Shown one piece after another: positions 7,129 through 16,421 of a DNA stretch of 64,000 nt. The first letter of the stretch is position 1, and each line of letters begins with the position of its first letter. The stretch spans positions 3,100,001-3,164,000 of the forward strand of contig OZ245874.1 of the NCBI GenBank assembly GCA_965229335.1, written 5' to 3'. This DNA is from JAFKFH01 sp017307375. GTDB lineage: Bacteria; Pseudomonadota; Alphaproteobacteria; Ferrovibrionales; Ferrovibrionaceae. The translations under genes and the position numbers were made by a program. The notes under the pieces were generated by a model. That model made no database searches. It was not told where the DNA came from and was given only the letters and a program-made list of their open reading frames with translations.

Positions 7129-10100
7129 TCCGCCGGCTGGCCAGAGGCATGACCATGCCCGTGGCCGCCGCCCTGTCCGACATCATGGCCATCGACCGGC
7201 TTGACCCGCGCATCCATGTCCGAAAGCCGCCGGGCGATGTCGCCGGCCGGCTTGGTATAGCGGGCCAGCAGCGAGTAGATGACCGGCACCAGGAACAGGC
7301 TGAGAATGGTCGCAAACACCATGCCGCCGATCACCACGACGCCGAGCGCCTGACGCGATTCCGCGCCGGCGCCATGGGCCATGGCCAGCGGCACCGCGCC
7401 GAACACGGTGGCGATCGTGGTCATCAGGATGGGGCGCAGGCGCACGACCGACGATTCGAGCGCCGCCTGGAAGACGTCCATCCCCTCGTCGCGCAGCTGA
7501 TTGGCGAACTCGACGATAAGGATCGCGTTCTTCGCGATCAACCCGACCAGCATGATGATGCCGATCTGGCTGTAGACGTTCAGCGACAACCCGGTCCACA
7601 CCAGGGCGCCGAGCGCGCCCGTCACCGCCAGCGGCACCGACATCATGATGACCGTCGGATGGATCCAGCTCTCGAACTGGGCGGCCAGCGCCAGGAAGAC
7701 GATCAGCAGCGCCATGGTGAAGGTGAAGTAGAGCGCGCCGGACGAATCCTTGAACTCGCGGCTCTGTCCGCCCCAGGACACGCGGGCATCGGGGGGCAGT
7801 TCCTCCTGCGCGACCTTTTCCAGATAGGTCAGCGCATCGCCCAGCGCGTAGTCGGGGCCGAGCGATGCGGTCACCGTCATCGTGCGCAGGCGGTCGGTAC
7901 GGTAGAGTTCGCGCGAGTTGGCGCCTTCCGTCACCTGGATCAGATTGGAAAGCGGGACCAGCTTGCCGGTCGAGGCACGGACGAAGATGTTCTGCAGGTC
8001 CTGCGGCGACGAGCGGTCGTCGGGCTTGGCCTGCACCACCACGTTGTACTGCTTGCCCGTCCGGTCGAAGGTCGTGACGTTGCGCGACCCGAACAGGGTT
8101 TCGAGGGTACGGCCCAGCACGTCGAGCGGCACGCCGAGATCGGCGGCGCGGGTCCGGTCGACGCGGACGCGGATTTCCGGCCGGGTCGGCTGGTAGTCGC
8201 GATTGACGTTGGCAAGCCGCGGGTTCTCGCGATTGATGCGGGCGATGATCCGGTCGGTCCAGGCCTCGATCTCGGGATAGGAGGCGCCGCCGACGATCAG
8301 CTGCACCGGCGCCTGGAACGAGGACTGGCCGAAACTGGGCGGGTTGATCGCGAAGGCGCGCACGCCAGGGATGCCGAGGATCTTGGGGAAGACCTCCTTC
8401 ACCATCTCCTGCTGCTTGGTGTGGCGCTCTGACCAATGGGTCAGGTTGACGATCGAGAAGGCCGAATTGACCGGGCCGGGACGGTTGAAAGACGGGGCGA
8501 TGATGGTCAGCACGCCTTGGGCGTCGCCGCGGTCCACCAGGGGCTTCAGGATACTCTCGATCTGCAGCGCATAGCGCGTGGTGTAGTCGATCGACGACCC
8601 TTCCGGACCGGTCAGGTTGACGATGAACGAGCCGCGGTCTTCCAGCGGCGCGAACTCGCGCGGGATCATCAGGTAGAGGCCGTAGGCCAGGGCCGAGGCC
8701 CCGACGCCCATCGCGATGATGACGACCGGCATCCGCATCGCCTTGTTCAGCAGCCAGCGATAGCCGTTGGTCATGCCGACGAACACCGGCTCGGTCATCC
8801 GGTAGAGCAGCCCGTCATCGGCGTGGCCGCGCAGCAGCACCGAGCACATCATCGGCGTCAGGGTCAGCGCGACGAAGCCCGAGAAGAACACCGAGGCGGC
8901 GACCGCGATGCCGAATTCGCGGAACAGCCGGCCGGTATTGCCTTCCAAGAGCGAGATCGGAACGAACACGGCCATCAGCACGACGGTCGTGGCGATGACC
9001 GCGAAGCCGATCTGGCGCGCGCCCCGCATCGAGGCGAGCAGCGGCGGCTCGCCCAGTTCGATCCGGCGGTGGATGTTTTCCAGCACGACGATGGCGTCGT
9101 CGACCACGAGGCCGATGGCCAGCACCAACGCCAGCAACGTCAGCACGTTGATCGAGAAGCCGAAGGCGGCCAGCACGATGAACGACGACAGGATCGAGAC
9201 CGGGATCGCCAGCGCCGGAATAAGCGTCGCCCGCCACGAGCGCAGGAAAACGAAGATGACGCCGATAACCAGCGCCATGGCGACCATCAGTGCGTGGAAA
9301 ACCTCGTAGATCGACTGCTTGATGAAGTCGGACTGGTCGAAGCGGATGGTCAGTTCCAGGCCGGCGGGCAGGTTTTCCTTCACCCGCTCCATCATCGCCT
9401 TGACGCCGTCGGAGATTTCGAGCGCGTTCGCGGTCGACTGGCGCAGGATGCCGAGGCCGACGGTCGACCGGCCGTTGATCAGCATCGCGCTGCGTTCGGA
9501 TTCCGCGGCCAGTTCGACGGTCGCGACCTCGCCCAGGCGGGTCTTGTAGCCGTTCTGCTCGCGCACCGTGATGGCGCGGAATTCCTCGGGCGTCTTGAGG
9601 CCGGTTTCCGTCCGGACGGTGAATTCGCGCTGCGAGGACTCGATGCGACCCGAAGGCAGTTCGACGTTCTGGCGGCGGATCGCGCTTTCGACATCCTGAA
9701 CGGTCAGGCCGCGGGCGGCCAGCGCCGCCTTGTCGAGGAAGACGCGCATCGCGAACTTGCGCTCGCCGTTGATCGTCACCGAGGCGACACCGGGCACCGT
9801 GGAGAACCGGTCGACGAGGTAACGCGAGGCGTAGTCGCTAAGCTCCAGCGGCGTCATCCGTTCCGACGACAGGGCCAGCCAGACGATCGGGCGCGCGTCG
9901 GAATCGACCTTGGCGATGGCCGGCGGGTCGGCATCGGCCGGCAGCTTCGACAGGATGCGGGCGATGCGGTCGCGGGCGTCGTTGGCCGCACTTTCGATGT
10001 CGCGGGTCAGCACGAACTCGATCGTGACGGTCGAGCTTTCCTCGCGGCTGGTCGCGGTCACGCGGCGGATGCCTTCGGCCCCGGCGACCGCGTCCTCGAT

Positions 10101-10298
10101 GATCTGGGTGATCTGGCTTTCGATGATCTCGGCCGATGCGCCCTTGTAGATCGTGTTGATCGAGATGATCGGCGGATCGATGTTGGGGTATTCGCGGATC
10201 GGCAGCTTCTGGTAGCCGAAGACGCCGAAGATGATCAGCACCAGCGACAGCACGGTGGCAAACACCGGTCGCTTGATCGAAACGTCGGAAAGCACCAT
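7125..10298 (-). CDS. RND multidrug efflux permease (HAE1/AcrB family)
   Basis: A 1057-residue inner-membrane proton antiporter, full length for the family. It starts MVLSDVSIKRPVFATVLS, as AcrB and MexF do. The second transmembrane block carries GLVVDDAIVVLENIHR with the two adjacent aspartates of the proton relay (about residues 407-408). Two large periplasmic loops and a C-terminal repeat of the TM block (GLIAKNAILIVEFANQLR) are present. It lies 29 bases downstream of the membrane-fusion adaptor gene and overlaps the HPt gene. No outer-membrane TolC-like gene is present, so a channel encoded elsewhere would complete the pump. Confidence 0.95.
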   Translation of the reverse strand: MVLSDVSIKRPVFATVLSLVLIIFGVFGYQKLPIREYPNIDPPIISINTIYKGASAEIIESQITQIIEDAVAGAEGIRRVTATSREESSTVTIEFVLTRDIESAANDARDRIARILSKLPADADPPAIAKVDSDARPIVWLALSSERMTPLELSDYASRYLVDRFSTVPGVASVTINGERKFAMRVFLDKAALAARGLTVQDVESAIRRQNVELPSGRIESSQREFTVRTETGLKTPEEFRAITVREQNGYKTRLGEVATVELAAESERSAMLINGRSTVGLGILRQSTANALEISDGVKAMMERVKENLPAGLELTIRFDQSDFIKQSIYEVFHALMVAMALVIGVIFVFLRSWRATLIPALAIPVSILSSFIVLAAFGFSINVLTLLALVLAIGLVVDDAIVVLENIHRRIELGEPPLLASMRGARQIGFAVIATTVVLMAVFVPISLLEGNTGRLFREFGIAVAASVFFSGFVALTLTPMMCSVLLRGHADDGLLYRMTEPVFVGMTNGYRWLLNKAMRMPVVIIAMGVGASALAYGLYLMIPREFAPLEDRGSFIVNLTGPEGSSIDYTTRYALQIESILKPLVDRGDAQGVLTIIAPSFNRPGPVNSAFSIVNLTHWSERHTKQQEMVKEVFPKILGIPGVRAFAINPPSFGQSSFQAPVQLIVGGASYPEIEAWTDRIIARINRENPRLANVNRDYQPTRPEIRVRVDRTRAADLGVPLDVLGRTLETLFGSRNVTTFDRTGKQYNVVVQAKPDDRSSPQDLQNIFVRASTGKLVPLSNLIQVTEGANSRELYRTDRLRTMTVTASLGPDYALGDALTYLEKVAQEELPPDARVSWGGQSREFKDSSGALYFTFTMALLIVFLALAAQFESWIHPTVIMMSVPLAVTGALGALVWTGLSLNVYSQIGIIMLVGLIAKNAILIVEFANQLRDEGMDVFQAALESSVVRLRPILMTTIATVFGAVPLAMAHGAGAESRQALGVVVIGGMVFATILSLFLVPVIYSLLARYTKPAGDIARRLSDMDARVKPVDGHDVGQGGGHGHGHASGQPAE

Positions 10299-10327
10299 GT
10301 CGCGTCCCCCTCCTGCCGCGCCGACCG

Positions 10328-11485
10328 TCAGCCGGCCTTCGGCTTGGCGGGCTGCGGCTGGCCGGGCTGGGCCGGTGGCTGGCCCGACGCCGGCTTCGGC
10401 TGCTCGTTCGCGGCGGTCGCCTGACGCACCTGCGCCTTGTCGCGAACCTGCTGCAGCCCGGCGGTAACCACGTCGTCGCCGGCCTTCACGCCCTGCGCGA
10501 TCTCGACCTTGCCCACCATGCGCTGACCGAGGGTTACCGGTGTCATGTGGGCGACGCCGTCGCGCACGATATAGACGAACTGGTCTGAACCGCGCGACAG
10601 GATCGCCTGTTCCGGCACCACCACCGCATCGGGCCGGCGTTCCAGCACCAGCCGCGCATTCATGAACATGCCGGGCTTGAGGACCTCGTCGCCATTCTGG
10701 ATCTCGGCGCGCACGCGTACGGTCCGGGTGACGGGGTCGAGGCGGGTATCGATCGCCGTGACCTTGCCCTCGATCTGCTGCCCGGGGATGCCCGCGCCGG
10801 TGGCATGAACCGTACGGCCGACGCGGACCTGGCCCGTGCCGAAATCGGCTTCGGTGACATCGAATTCGAGCTTGATGATCGAGATGTCGTCGAGGGTCGT
10901 CACCACGTCGCCGGGACGGATCAGAGCGCCGAGCGAGATGTTGCGCAGGCCGATCTTGCCGCCGAACGGGGCCTTGATCATGTAGTCGCTGAACTTCGCC
11001 TGTTCGGCGCGCAAGCGGGCCTCTGTTGCCGCGAACGTTGTCTTCAGTTCGTCGACCTTGGCCTTGGCGACGTTGTTGGTGCTGAGCAACTGGTTGGCGC
11101 GGTCGAGGTTGGCCCGGGCGTTCTCGACTGCCGAGCGCATTTCGTCGATCTTGGCCTGGCTCTCCCCGGCGTCGAGTTCCACCAGCACGAAGCCGGCCGG
11201 TACTTTCTGGCCGTCGTGGAAGTTGATCCGGCGGATGATGCCCGCGGTCTTTGCCGTGACCGTCACCGCCTCGTTGGCCAGGGTCGTTGCCACCGCATCG
11301 ATCTGCTTGCGCACTTCCTCGGTTCGGGCCTTGGCCGTCTCGACCGGCGTGCGTTGTACCTGCGGCGTCGCGGCGCTCGTCGCCTTCTTGGTGGCGAGAA
11401 AGGGGAGCTGATCCCGGTAAACCCAGGCACCGGCGCCGATGCCGGCAATGATCGCCACAACGGCGACCTGTGTCACGAGTCGCAT
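10328..11485 (-). CDS. RND efflux periplasmic adaptor (membrane fusion protein)
   Basis: A 385-residue adaptor starting at ATG 11485 behind GGAG at 5-base spacing. The open frame continues to 11554 without a ribosome site. An N-terminal hydrophobic anchor (VTQVAVVAIIAGIGAGAWVY) is followed by a lipoyl/biotinyl half-motif (IIRRINFHDGQKVPAGFVLVELD), an alpha-hairpin (residues about 95-170) and beta-barrel and membrane-proximal domains, ending in a Pro/Gln/Ala-rich tail. It bridges the RND permease encoded immediately downstream to an outer-membrane channel. Confidence 0.92.
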   Translation of the reverse strand: MRLVTQVAVVAIIAGIGAGAWVYRDQLPFLATKKATSAATPQVQRTPVETAKARTEEVRKQIDAVATTLANEAVTVTAKTAGIIRRINFHDGQKVPAGFVLVELDAGESQAKIDEMRSAVENARANLDRANQLLSTNNVAKAKVDELKTTFAATEARLRAEQAKFSDYMIKAPFGGKIGLRNISLGALIRPGDVVTTLDDISIIKLEFDVTEADFGTGQVRVGRTVHATGAGIPGQQIEGKVTAIDTRLDPVTRTVRVRAEIQNGDEVLKPGMFMNARLVLERRPDAVVVPEQAILSRGSDQFVYIVRDGVAHMTPVTLGQRMVGKVEIAQGVKAGDDVVTAGLQQVRDKAQVRQATAANEQPKPASGQPPAQPGQPQPAKPKAG

Positions 11486-11721
11486 ACCTACTCCACAGAT
11501 TCTGGAACGGCAGATGCCGCCGGGGGGCAACCCTGGTTTAGGGGAATATATCATGTGAACAAGCGTTCGCGGATACGTAGATCGTGATTGTTACGGCCTG
11601 TTACACAGTTGTGAGGGCGGGGTGGCAAATCGGCGTCTTTCGGCGCAATATCTTGTCCTGAGCGGCCACTTCGCTCATCGTTCAGTAGCGTTCATTCTGC
11701 TTGATGCTCGGGAGTATGGTG

Positions 11722-12651
11722 ATGTCGACGGCGTTGTTTACCCACCAGGCCTGCCTGCGCCACGAAACCGGCAATGGCCACCCTGAGCGGTCTGACCGGC
11801 TGCGGGCGGTGCTTGCGGCGCTGGAGGCGCCGGAATTCGCCGATCTCGACCGGCGCGAGGCGCCGATGGTCGACTTTGCTAAGATCGGCCGGGTTCACAG
11901 CGTTGGCTATGCCGAGCGTCTGCTGTCGGACATTCCGGTCGCCGGCCTCGCCATGCTGGATTCGGATACCGTCGTATCACCGGGGTCGGGCGAAGCTGCG
12001 TTACGTGCTGCCGGCGCCGTGGTCGCCGCCATCGACGCGGTCGCCGCCGGCGAGGTGACGAACGCGTTCTGCGCGGTGCGCCCGCCCGGCCATCACGCCG
12101 AGCCGCACCGGCCGATGGGCTTCTGCCTGATCAACAACATCGCGGTCGGCGCGCTGCATGCCCGCGATGTCCACGGCTGGCACCGGGTCGCGGTGGTGGA
12201 TTTCGACGTTCACCATGGCAACGGCACCCAGGCGATGTTCGAGGACGACCCCGAACTGCTCTACCTTTCGACCCATCAGTGGCCGCTTTATCCCGGTACC
12301 GGATCACGTAACGAGCGGGGCGCCCACGGCAATATCCTGAACGTGCTACTGCCGCCGGCTGCCGGCGGGGCCGAGTTCCGCCGCGCGGTCGAGCGCGACG
12401 TGCTGCCGGCGCTGGACGCGTTCCGGCCGGACCTGCTGATGATTTCGGCCGGTTTCGACGCCCATGTCGACGATCCGCTGGCCAATCTCTCGCTCGAGGA
12501 CGAAGACTTCGGCTGGGTCACCGAGCGACTGGTCGAGACCGCCGACCGGCTGTGCGGGAAACGCATTGTCTCCGCGCTCGAGGGCGGTTACAACCTCGCC
12601 GCCCTCGGCCGCTCCGTCCAGGCGCATGTCCGCGCGCTCAAGCGGGCCTGA
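11722..12651 (+). CDS. Histone deacetylase-family zinc amidohydrolase (acetoin utilization/APAH type)
   Basis: A 309-residue class II HDAC-like enzyme that hydrolyses amide-linked acyl groups, in bacteria often acetylpolyamines or acetylated proteins. Motifs run in order: HPERSDRL, the catalytic histidine pair in RPPGHHAE, metal ligands in DFDVHHGNGTQ, AGFDAH, and the EGGYN tyrosine loop near the end. The ATG at 11722 is preferred because GGGAG sits 7 bases upstream. Earlier in-frame starts exist at 11701-11716. It leads an operon with xseB, ispA and dxs, an arrangement common in alphaproteobacteria. Confidence 0.92.
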   Translation: MSTALFTHQACLRHETGNGHPERSDRLRAVLAALEAPEFADLDRREAPMVDFAKIGRVHSVGYAERLLSDIPVAGLAMLDSDTVVSPGSGEAALRAAGAVVAAIDAVAAGEVTNAFCAVRPPGHHAEPHRPMGFCLINNIAVGALHARDVHGWHRVAVVDFDVHHGNGTQAMFEDDPELLYLSTHQWPLYPGTGSRNERGAHGNILNVLLPPAAGGAEFRRAVERDVLPALDAFRPDLLMISAGFDAHVDDPLANLSLEDEDFGWVTERLVETADRLCGKRIVSALEGGYNLAALGRSVQAHVRALKRA

Positions 12652-12676
12652 GAGCGATCATTCCGGAGACCCCCTG

Positions 12677-12937
12677 ATGTCCAAGACCGCTGAAGCCGGC
12701 CTGCCTGCAGACATCGCCGCGCTGAGCTTCGAGCAGGCGCTGGCCGAACTCGACCAGATCGTCCAGCGGCTGGAGGGCGGCCGCGTCGCACTTGAGGAAT
12801 CGATCGATATCTATACCCGCGGCGTGCTGCTGAAGCGGCATTGCGAGGCCAAGCTGCAATCGGCGCAGGAGCGTATCGAGAAGATCGTGATCGGCCCGGA
12901 TGGCGCGGTATCGGCCGAGCCGGCGGCCTTCGGCTGA
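12677..12937 (+). CDS. xseB: Exodeoxyribonuclease VII small subunit
   Basis: An 86-residue protein with the XseB pattern: LSFEQALAELDQIVQRLEGG, LEESIDIYTRG, LLKRHCEAKLQSAQERIEKIV. It forms the small subunit that binds the XseA nuclease. The ATG at 12677 has GGAG eight bases upstream. It is 25 bases after the deacetylase-like gene and 14 before ispA. xseA is not in the window. Confidence 0.95.
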   Translation: MSKTAEAGLPADIAALSFEQALAELDQIVQRLEGGRVALEESIDIYTRGVLLKRHCEAKLQSAQERIEKIVIGPDGAVSAEPAAFG

Positions 12938-12951
12938 GGGGAGGGGCTGTC

Positions 12952-13842
12952 GTGACGCTGCTCGACAAGGCGATGTCGGTCGTCGCCCGCAAGGTCGACG
13001 AGGAAATGGGCCGGCTGCTGCCGGCACTGACGGATCTGCCGGAGGGCCGGCTGATCGAGGCGATGCGCTACACCACGCTGGTGCCGGCCAAGCGGCTGCG
13101 GCCGTTCCTGGTGATGGCCTCGGCCGATCTGTTCGACGTGCCGCAGGACCATGCTGTACGTGTGGCTGCCGCGGTTGAACTGGTTCACGCCTATTCGCTG
13201 GTCCACGACGATCTGCCCTGCATGGACGACGACGATCTGCGCCGCGGCCAGCCGACCGTCCACGTCAAGTTCGACGAGGCCACCGCCGTGCTCACCGGCG
13301 ACGCCCTGCTGACCATGGCTTTCGAGGTGCTGGCCGACCCGGCCACCCACCCGTCGGCGGAAGTTCGTCTCGAACTGATCAGGGGGCTGTCGCGCGCTGC
13401 CGGCGCGGCCGGCATGGTCGGCGGGCAGGCGATCGATCTTGCCGCCGAGAAGCACGACCTCGACATCGGCGCCATCACCCGGCTGCAGAACCTCAAGACC
13501 GGTGCGCTGATCGCCTATTCCTGCGAGGCTGGCGCCATCCTGGGCCATGCCGATCCCACGCGGCGCCATGCGTTGCGCGCCTATGCCCACGATATCGGCC
13601 TGGCCTTCCAGATCACCGACGATCTCCTCGATATCGAGGGCAGCCGGGAGGAAACCGGCAAGGCGGTGCGCAAGGACGATGCCGCCAACAAGGCGACCCT
13701 GGTCAAGCTGCTCGGTCTCGATCAGGCGAGGACCCAGGCCCGGATGCTCGCCGCCCAGGCGGCCGTCCACCTCGACCCGTTCGGCCCCAGGGCGTCGCTG
13801 CTGCGCGATCTGGCGGAATTCGTGGTGTCCCGCCGCAAATAG
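12952..13842 (+). CDS. ispA: Polyprenyl (farnesyl/geranylgeranyl) diphosphate synthase
   Basis: A 296-residue head-to-tail prenyltransferase condensing IPP with allylic diphosphates. The first Asp-rich motif is HDDLPCMDDDDLRRG (from about residue 85) and the second is ITDDLLD (about 225). KTGALIAYSCEAG lies between them. GTG at 12952 is taken as start because the purine-rich GAGGGGAGGGG precedes it and it gives the family's usual N-terminus. The open frame to 12841 overlaps xseB. Directly upstream of dxs, so precursor and chain-length steps of isoprenoid synthesis are co-transcribed. Farnesyl versus geranylgeranyl product is not certain. Confidence 0.93.
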   Translation: MTLLDKAMSVVARKVDEEMGRLLPALTDLPEGRLIEAMRYTTLVPAKRLRPFLVMASADLFDVPQDHAVRVAAAVELVHAYSLVHDDLPCMDDDDLRRGQPTVHVKFDEATAVLTGDALLTMAFEVLADPATHPSAEVRLELIRGLSRAAGAAGMVGGQAIDLAAEKHDLDIGAITRLQNLKTGALIAYSCEAGAILGHADPTRRHALRAYAHDIGLAFQITDDLLDIEGSREETGKAVRKDDAANKATLVKLLGLDQARTQARMLAAQAAVHLDPFGPRASLLRDLAEFVVSRRK

Positions 13843-13876
13843 CCCTGCCATACTGAACCGATGACCCCTTGCCTGC

Positions 13877-15820
13877 ATGAGACGGCCTGTCATGGCCAAG
13901 CCGCCGATGACCAGTAAGACGCCGTTGCTCGATCGCGTGGTCGAGCCGGCCGACCTGCGCCGTCTCGACGACAGCCAGTTGCCCCAGCTTGCCGCGGAAT
14001 TGCGGCAGGAAGTGATCGAGGCGGTTTCGCTGACCGGCGGCCATCTCGGCGCCGGTCTCGGCGTCGTCGAACTGACCGTCGCACTTCACCATGTCTTCGA
14101 CACCCCGCGCGACCGGCTGATCTGGGATGTCGGCCACCAGGCCTATCCGCACAAGGTGCTGACCGGCCGGCGCGACCGCATCCGCACGCTGCGCCAGGGC
14201 GGTGGCCTCTCGGGCTTCACCCGTCGTTCGGAAAGCCCCTACGACCCGTTCGGTGCGGCCCATTCCTCGACCTCGATCTCGGCCGGGCTGGGCATGGCGG
14301 TCGCCCGTGACCTCGATGGCCGGCAGAACCATGTCATCTGCGTGATCGGCGACGGCTCGATCTCGGCGGGCATGGCCTACGAGGCGATGAACAACGCCGG
14401 CTCGATGGATGCGCGGCTGATCGTCATTCTCAACGACAACGACATGTCGATCGCCCCGCCGGTCGGGGCGATGAGCGCCTATCTGTCGCGGCTGCTCTCC
14501 TCGCGCTCCTACATGTCGATGCGCAAGGCGGCCCGGCATCTGACCGAAATGATCTCGCGCCGGCTGACCGAGAAGACCGAGCTGGCCGAGGAATATGCCA
14601 GGGGCATGCTGACCGGCGGCACGATGTTCGAGGAGCTCGGCTTCTACTACGTCGGCCCGCTCGATGGTCACAACCTCGAGCATCTGCTGCCCGTGCTGCG
14701 CAACGTCCGGGATTCCGAGGAAACCGGCCCGGTGCTGATCCATGTCCGCACCCAGAAGGGCAAGGGCTATCCGCCGGCCGAGGCCGCGCCCGACAAGTAT
14801 CACGGTGTCTCGAAGTTCGATGTGGTCACCGGCGCCCAGGTCAAGCCGCGCCAGGGCCCGCCCAGCTACACCAAGGTCTTCGCCGAGGCGCTGATGGCCG
14901 AGGCCGCGGCCGACGACAAGATCGTCGCGATCACCGCGGCCATGCCGTCGGGCACCGGCCTCGACCTGTTCGGTCAGCGTTTTCCCAAGCGTACCTTCGA
15001 TGTCGGCATTGCCGAGCAGCATGCGGTGACCTTCGCCGCCGGCTTGGCGACCGAGGGCTACAAGCCGTTCTGCGCGATCTATTCGACCTTCCTGCAGCGC
15101 GGCTACGACCAGGTCGTCCACGACGTGGCAATCCAGCAATTGCCGGTGCGCTTCGCCATCGATCGCGCCGGGCTGGTCGGTGCCGACGGCGCGACCCATG
15201 CCGGATCGTTCGACACCACCTATCTCGCCTGCCTGCCGGGTTTCGTCGTAATGGCCGCGGCCGACGAAGCCGAACTGATGCACATGGTTGCCACCGCCGT
15301 CGCCATCGGCGACCGGCCCAGCTCGTTCCGCTATCCGCGCGGCGAGGGTGTCGGCGTCGAACTGCCCAGCCGGGGCACGCCGCTCGCAATCGGCAAGGGC
15401 CGCATCATCCGCGAGGGCACCGCGGTCGCGATCCTTTCCTTCGGCACGCGGCTTGGCGAATCATTGAAGGCCGCCGACATCCTCGCCACCCACGGCCTGT
15501 CGACGACCGTGGCCGACGCGCGGTTCTGCAAGCCGCTCGACGAGGACCTGGTGCGGCGCTTGGCGCAGAATCACGAGGTGCTGATCACCGTCGAGGAAGG
15601 CGCGGTCGGCGGCTTCGGCAGCCATGTGCTGCAGTTCCTGGCGACGGCGGGCCTGCTCGACCATGGCCTGAAGATCCGGCCGCTCAACCTGCCCGACATC
15701 TTCATCGACCATGATGCGCCGCTGAAGCAGTACGACGAAGCCGCGCTGAACGCGCCGCAGATCGTGGCGACCGCGCTTGCCGCCCTCGGCCGCGCGACGA
15801 CCCAGCCGGCCCGGGCCTAA
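13877..15820 (+). CDS. dxs: 1-deoxy-D-xylulose-5-phosphate synthase
   Basis: A 647-residue (or shorter) thiamine-diphosphate enzyme making DXP from pyruvate and glyceraldehyde 3-phosphate, the first MEP-pathway step. Visible are DVGHQAYPHKVLTGR, the ThDP motif GDGSISAGMAYEAMNNAG, and the transketolase pyrimidine-domain sequence DVGIAEQHAVTFAAGLA with the catalytic glutamate. Three in-frame ATGs (13877, 13892, 13907) are possible and none has a strong ribosome site. MTSKTPLLDRV at 13907 resembles family N-termini. The stop overlaps the stop of the convergent Lrp gene. Confidence 0.96.
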   Translation: MRRPVMAKPPMTSKTPLLDRVVEPADLRRLDDSQLPQLAAELRQEVIEAVSLTGGHLGAGLGVVELTVALHHVFDTPRDRLIWDVGHQAYPHKVLTGRRDRIRTLRQGGGLSGFTRRSESPYDPFGAAHSSTSISAGLGMAVARDLDGRQNHVICVIGDGSISAGMAYEAMNNAGSMDARLIVILNDNDMSIAPPVGAMSAYLSRLLSSRSYMSMRKAARHLTEMISRRLTEKTELAEEYARGMLTGGTMFEELGFYYVGPLDGHNLEHLLPVLRNVRDSEETGPVLIHVRTQKGKGYPPAEAAPDKYHGVSKFDVVTGAQVKPRQGPPSYTKVFAEALMAEAAADDKIVAITAAMPSGTGLDLFGQRFPKRTFDVGIAEQHAVTFAAGLATEGYKPFCAIYSTFLQRGYDQVVHDVAIQQLPVRFAIDRAGLVGADGATHAGSFDTTYLACLPGFVVMAAADEAELMHMVATAVAIGDRPSSFRYPRGEGVGVELPSRGTPLAIGKGRIIREGTAVAILSFGTRLGESLKAADILATHGLSTTVADARFCKPLDEDLVRRLAQNHEVLITVEEGAVGGFGSHVLQFLATAGLLDHGLKIRPLNLPDIFIDHDAPLKQYDEAALNAPQIVATALAALGRATTQPARA

Positions 15821-16314
15821 GAAGGCGTCGCACTCGCCGTCAGCAGGCCGGCCGACTTGGTCATGTCGAGGATCACCATCGTCGAGGTTTCCGCGACCGC
15901 CGGGATCGACTGCAGCGCGTCCTTGATGAAGTCGCGCAGTGCCTCGACGTCGCGCACCCAGACGCGCAGCAGATAGTCGATGTTGCCGGTGACCAGCAGG
16001 CATTCGGTGATCTCCGGCCGGCCCTGGATCGCCTGCAGGAACTGGCCGGCGGTTTCCGGCCCGTGCCGGGCCAGTCTTATGGTGACCATGACACAGATAT
16101 TGAGGCCGAGTGCTGCGTGGTTGATCCGTGCGGTGTAGCCCTCGATCACCCCGCTTTCTTCCAGCCGCCGCAATCGCCGGCTGCAGGGCGTCGGCGACAG
16201 CCCGACGCGATCGGCAAGATCCAGCGTCGACATCCGTCCGTCCTCGACCAGGGCGGCGAGGATCTTGTGGTCGGTTGCGTCGAGGCTGAGCGGTTTTCTC
16301 TCTGATTTTGCCAT
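15817..16314 (-). CDS. Lrp/AsnC family transcriptional regulator
   Basis: A 165-residue regulator. The N-terminal winged HTH reads LSLDATDHKILAALVEDGR, then LADRVGLSPTPCSRRLRRLEESGVI split over the recognition helix. The C-terminal RAM domain begins near residue 65 and should bind an amino acid and drive oligomerisation. ATG at 16314 (MAKSERKPL) is the family-like start, though no ribosome site is visible. It is divergent from an aminotransferase gene, the usual arrangement for a local Lrp-type activator/repressor, and probably controls that gene and the RraA-like gene after it. Confidence 0.92.
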   Translation of the reverse strand: MAKSERKPLSLDATDHKILAALVEDGRMSTLDLADRVGLSPTPCSRRLRRLEESGVIEGYTARINHAALGLNICVMVTIRLARHGPETAGQFLQAIQGRPEITECLLVTGNIDYLLRVWVRDVEALRDFIKDALQSIPAVAETSTMVILDMTKSAGLLTASATPS

Positions 16315-16352
16315 GATGTAGCGAGTATAGCTCAAGCATGGCCGAACTATCC

Positions 16353-16411
16353 GCAATTTTGCACGGACTTGCTCCGATCCTGAGTGATATCTTCAGTCAA
16401 TCAGAGATTGA
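16353..16411. promoter_or_regulatory. Putative Lrp operator region with two inverted repeats
   Basis: The 107-base divergent region between lrp and the aminotransferase holds the palindrome GCAATTTTGC (16353-16362) and the 6+3+6 inverted repeat TCAATC-AGA-GATTGA (16397-16411). The second lies just upstream of the aminotransferase ribosome site GAGG. AT-rich palindromes in such a position are typical of Lrp/AsnC binding. No good -35/-10 pair could be assigned. Confidence 0.4.
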
Positions 16412-16421
16412 GGATCGCCCG

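Noticed and set aside
12841..12951. N-terminal extension of the prenyltransferase frame into xseB
   Set aside because: The extension is Arg/Gly-rich and overlaps xseB; the GTG at 12952 has a strong ribosome site and gives the family's normal N-terminus.
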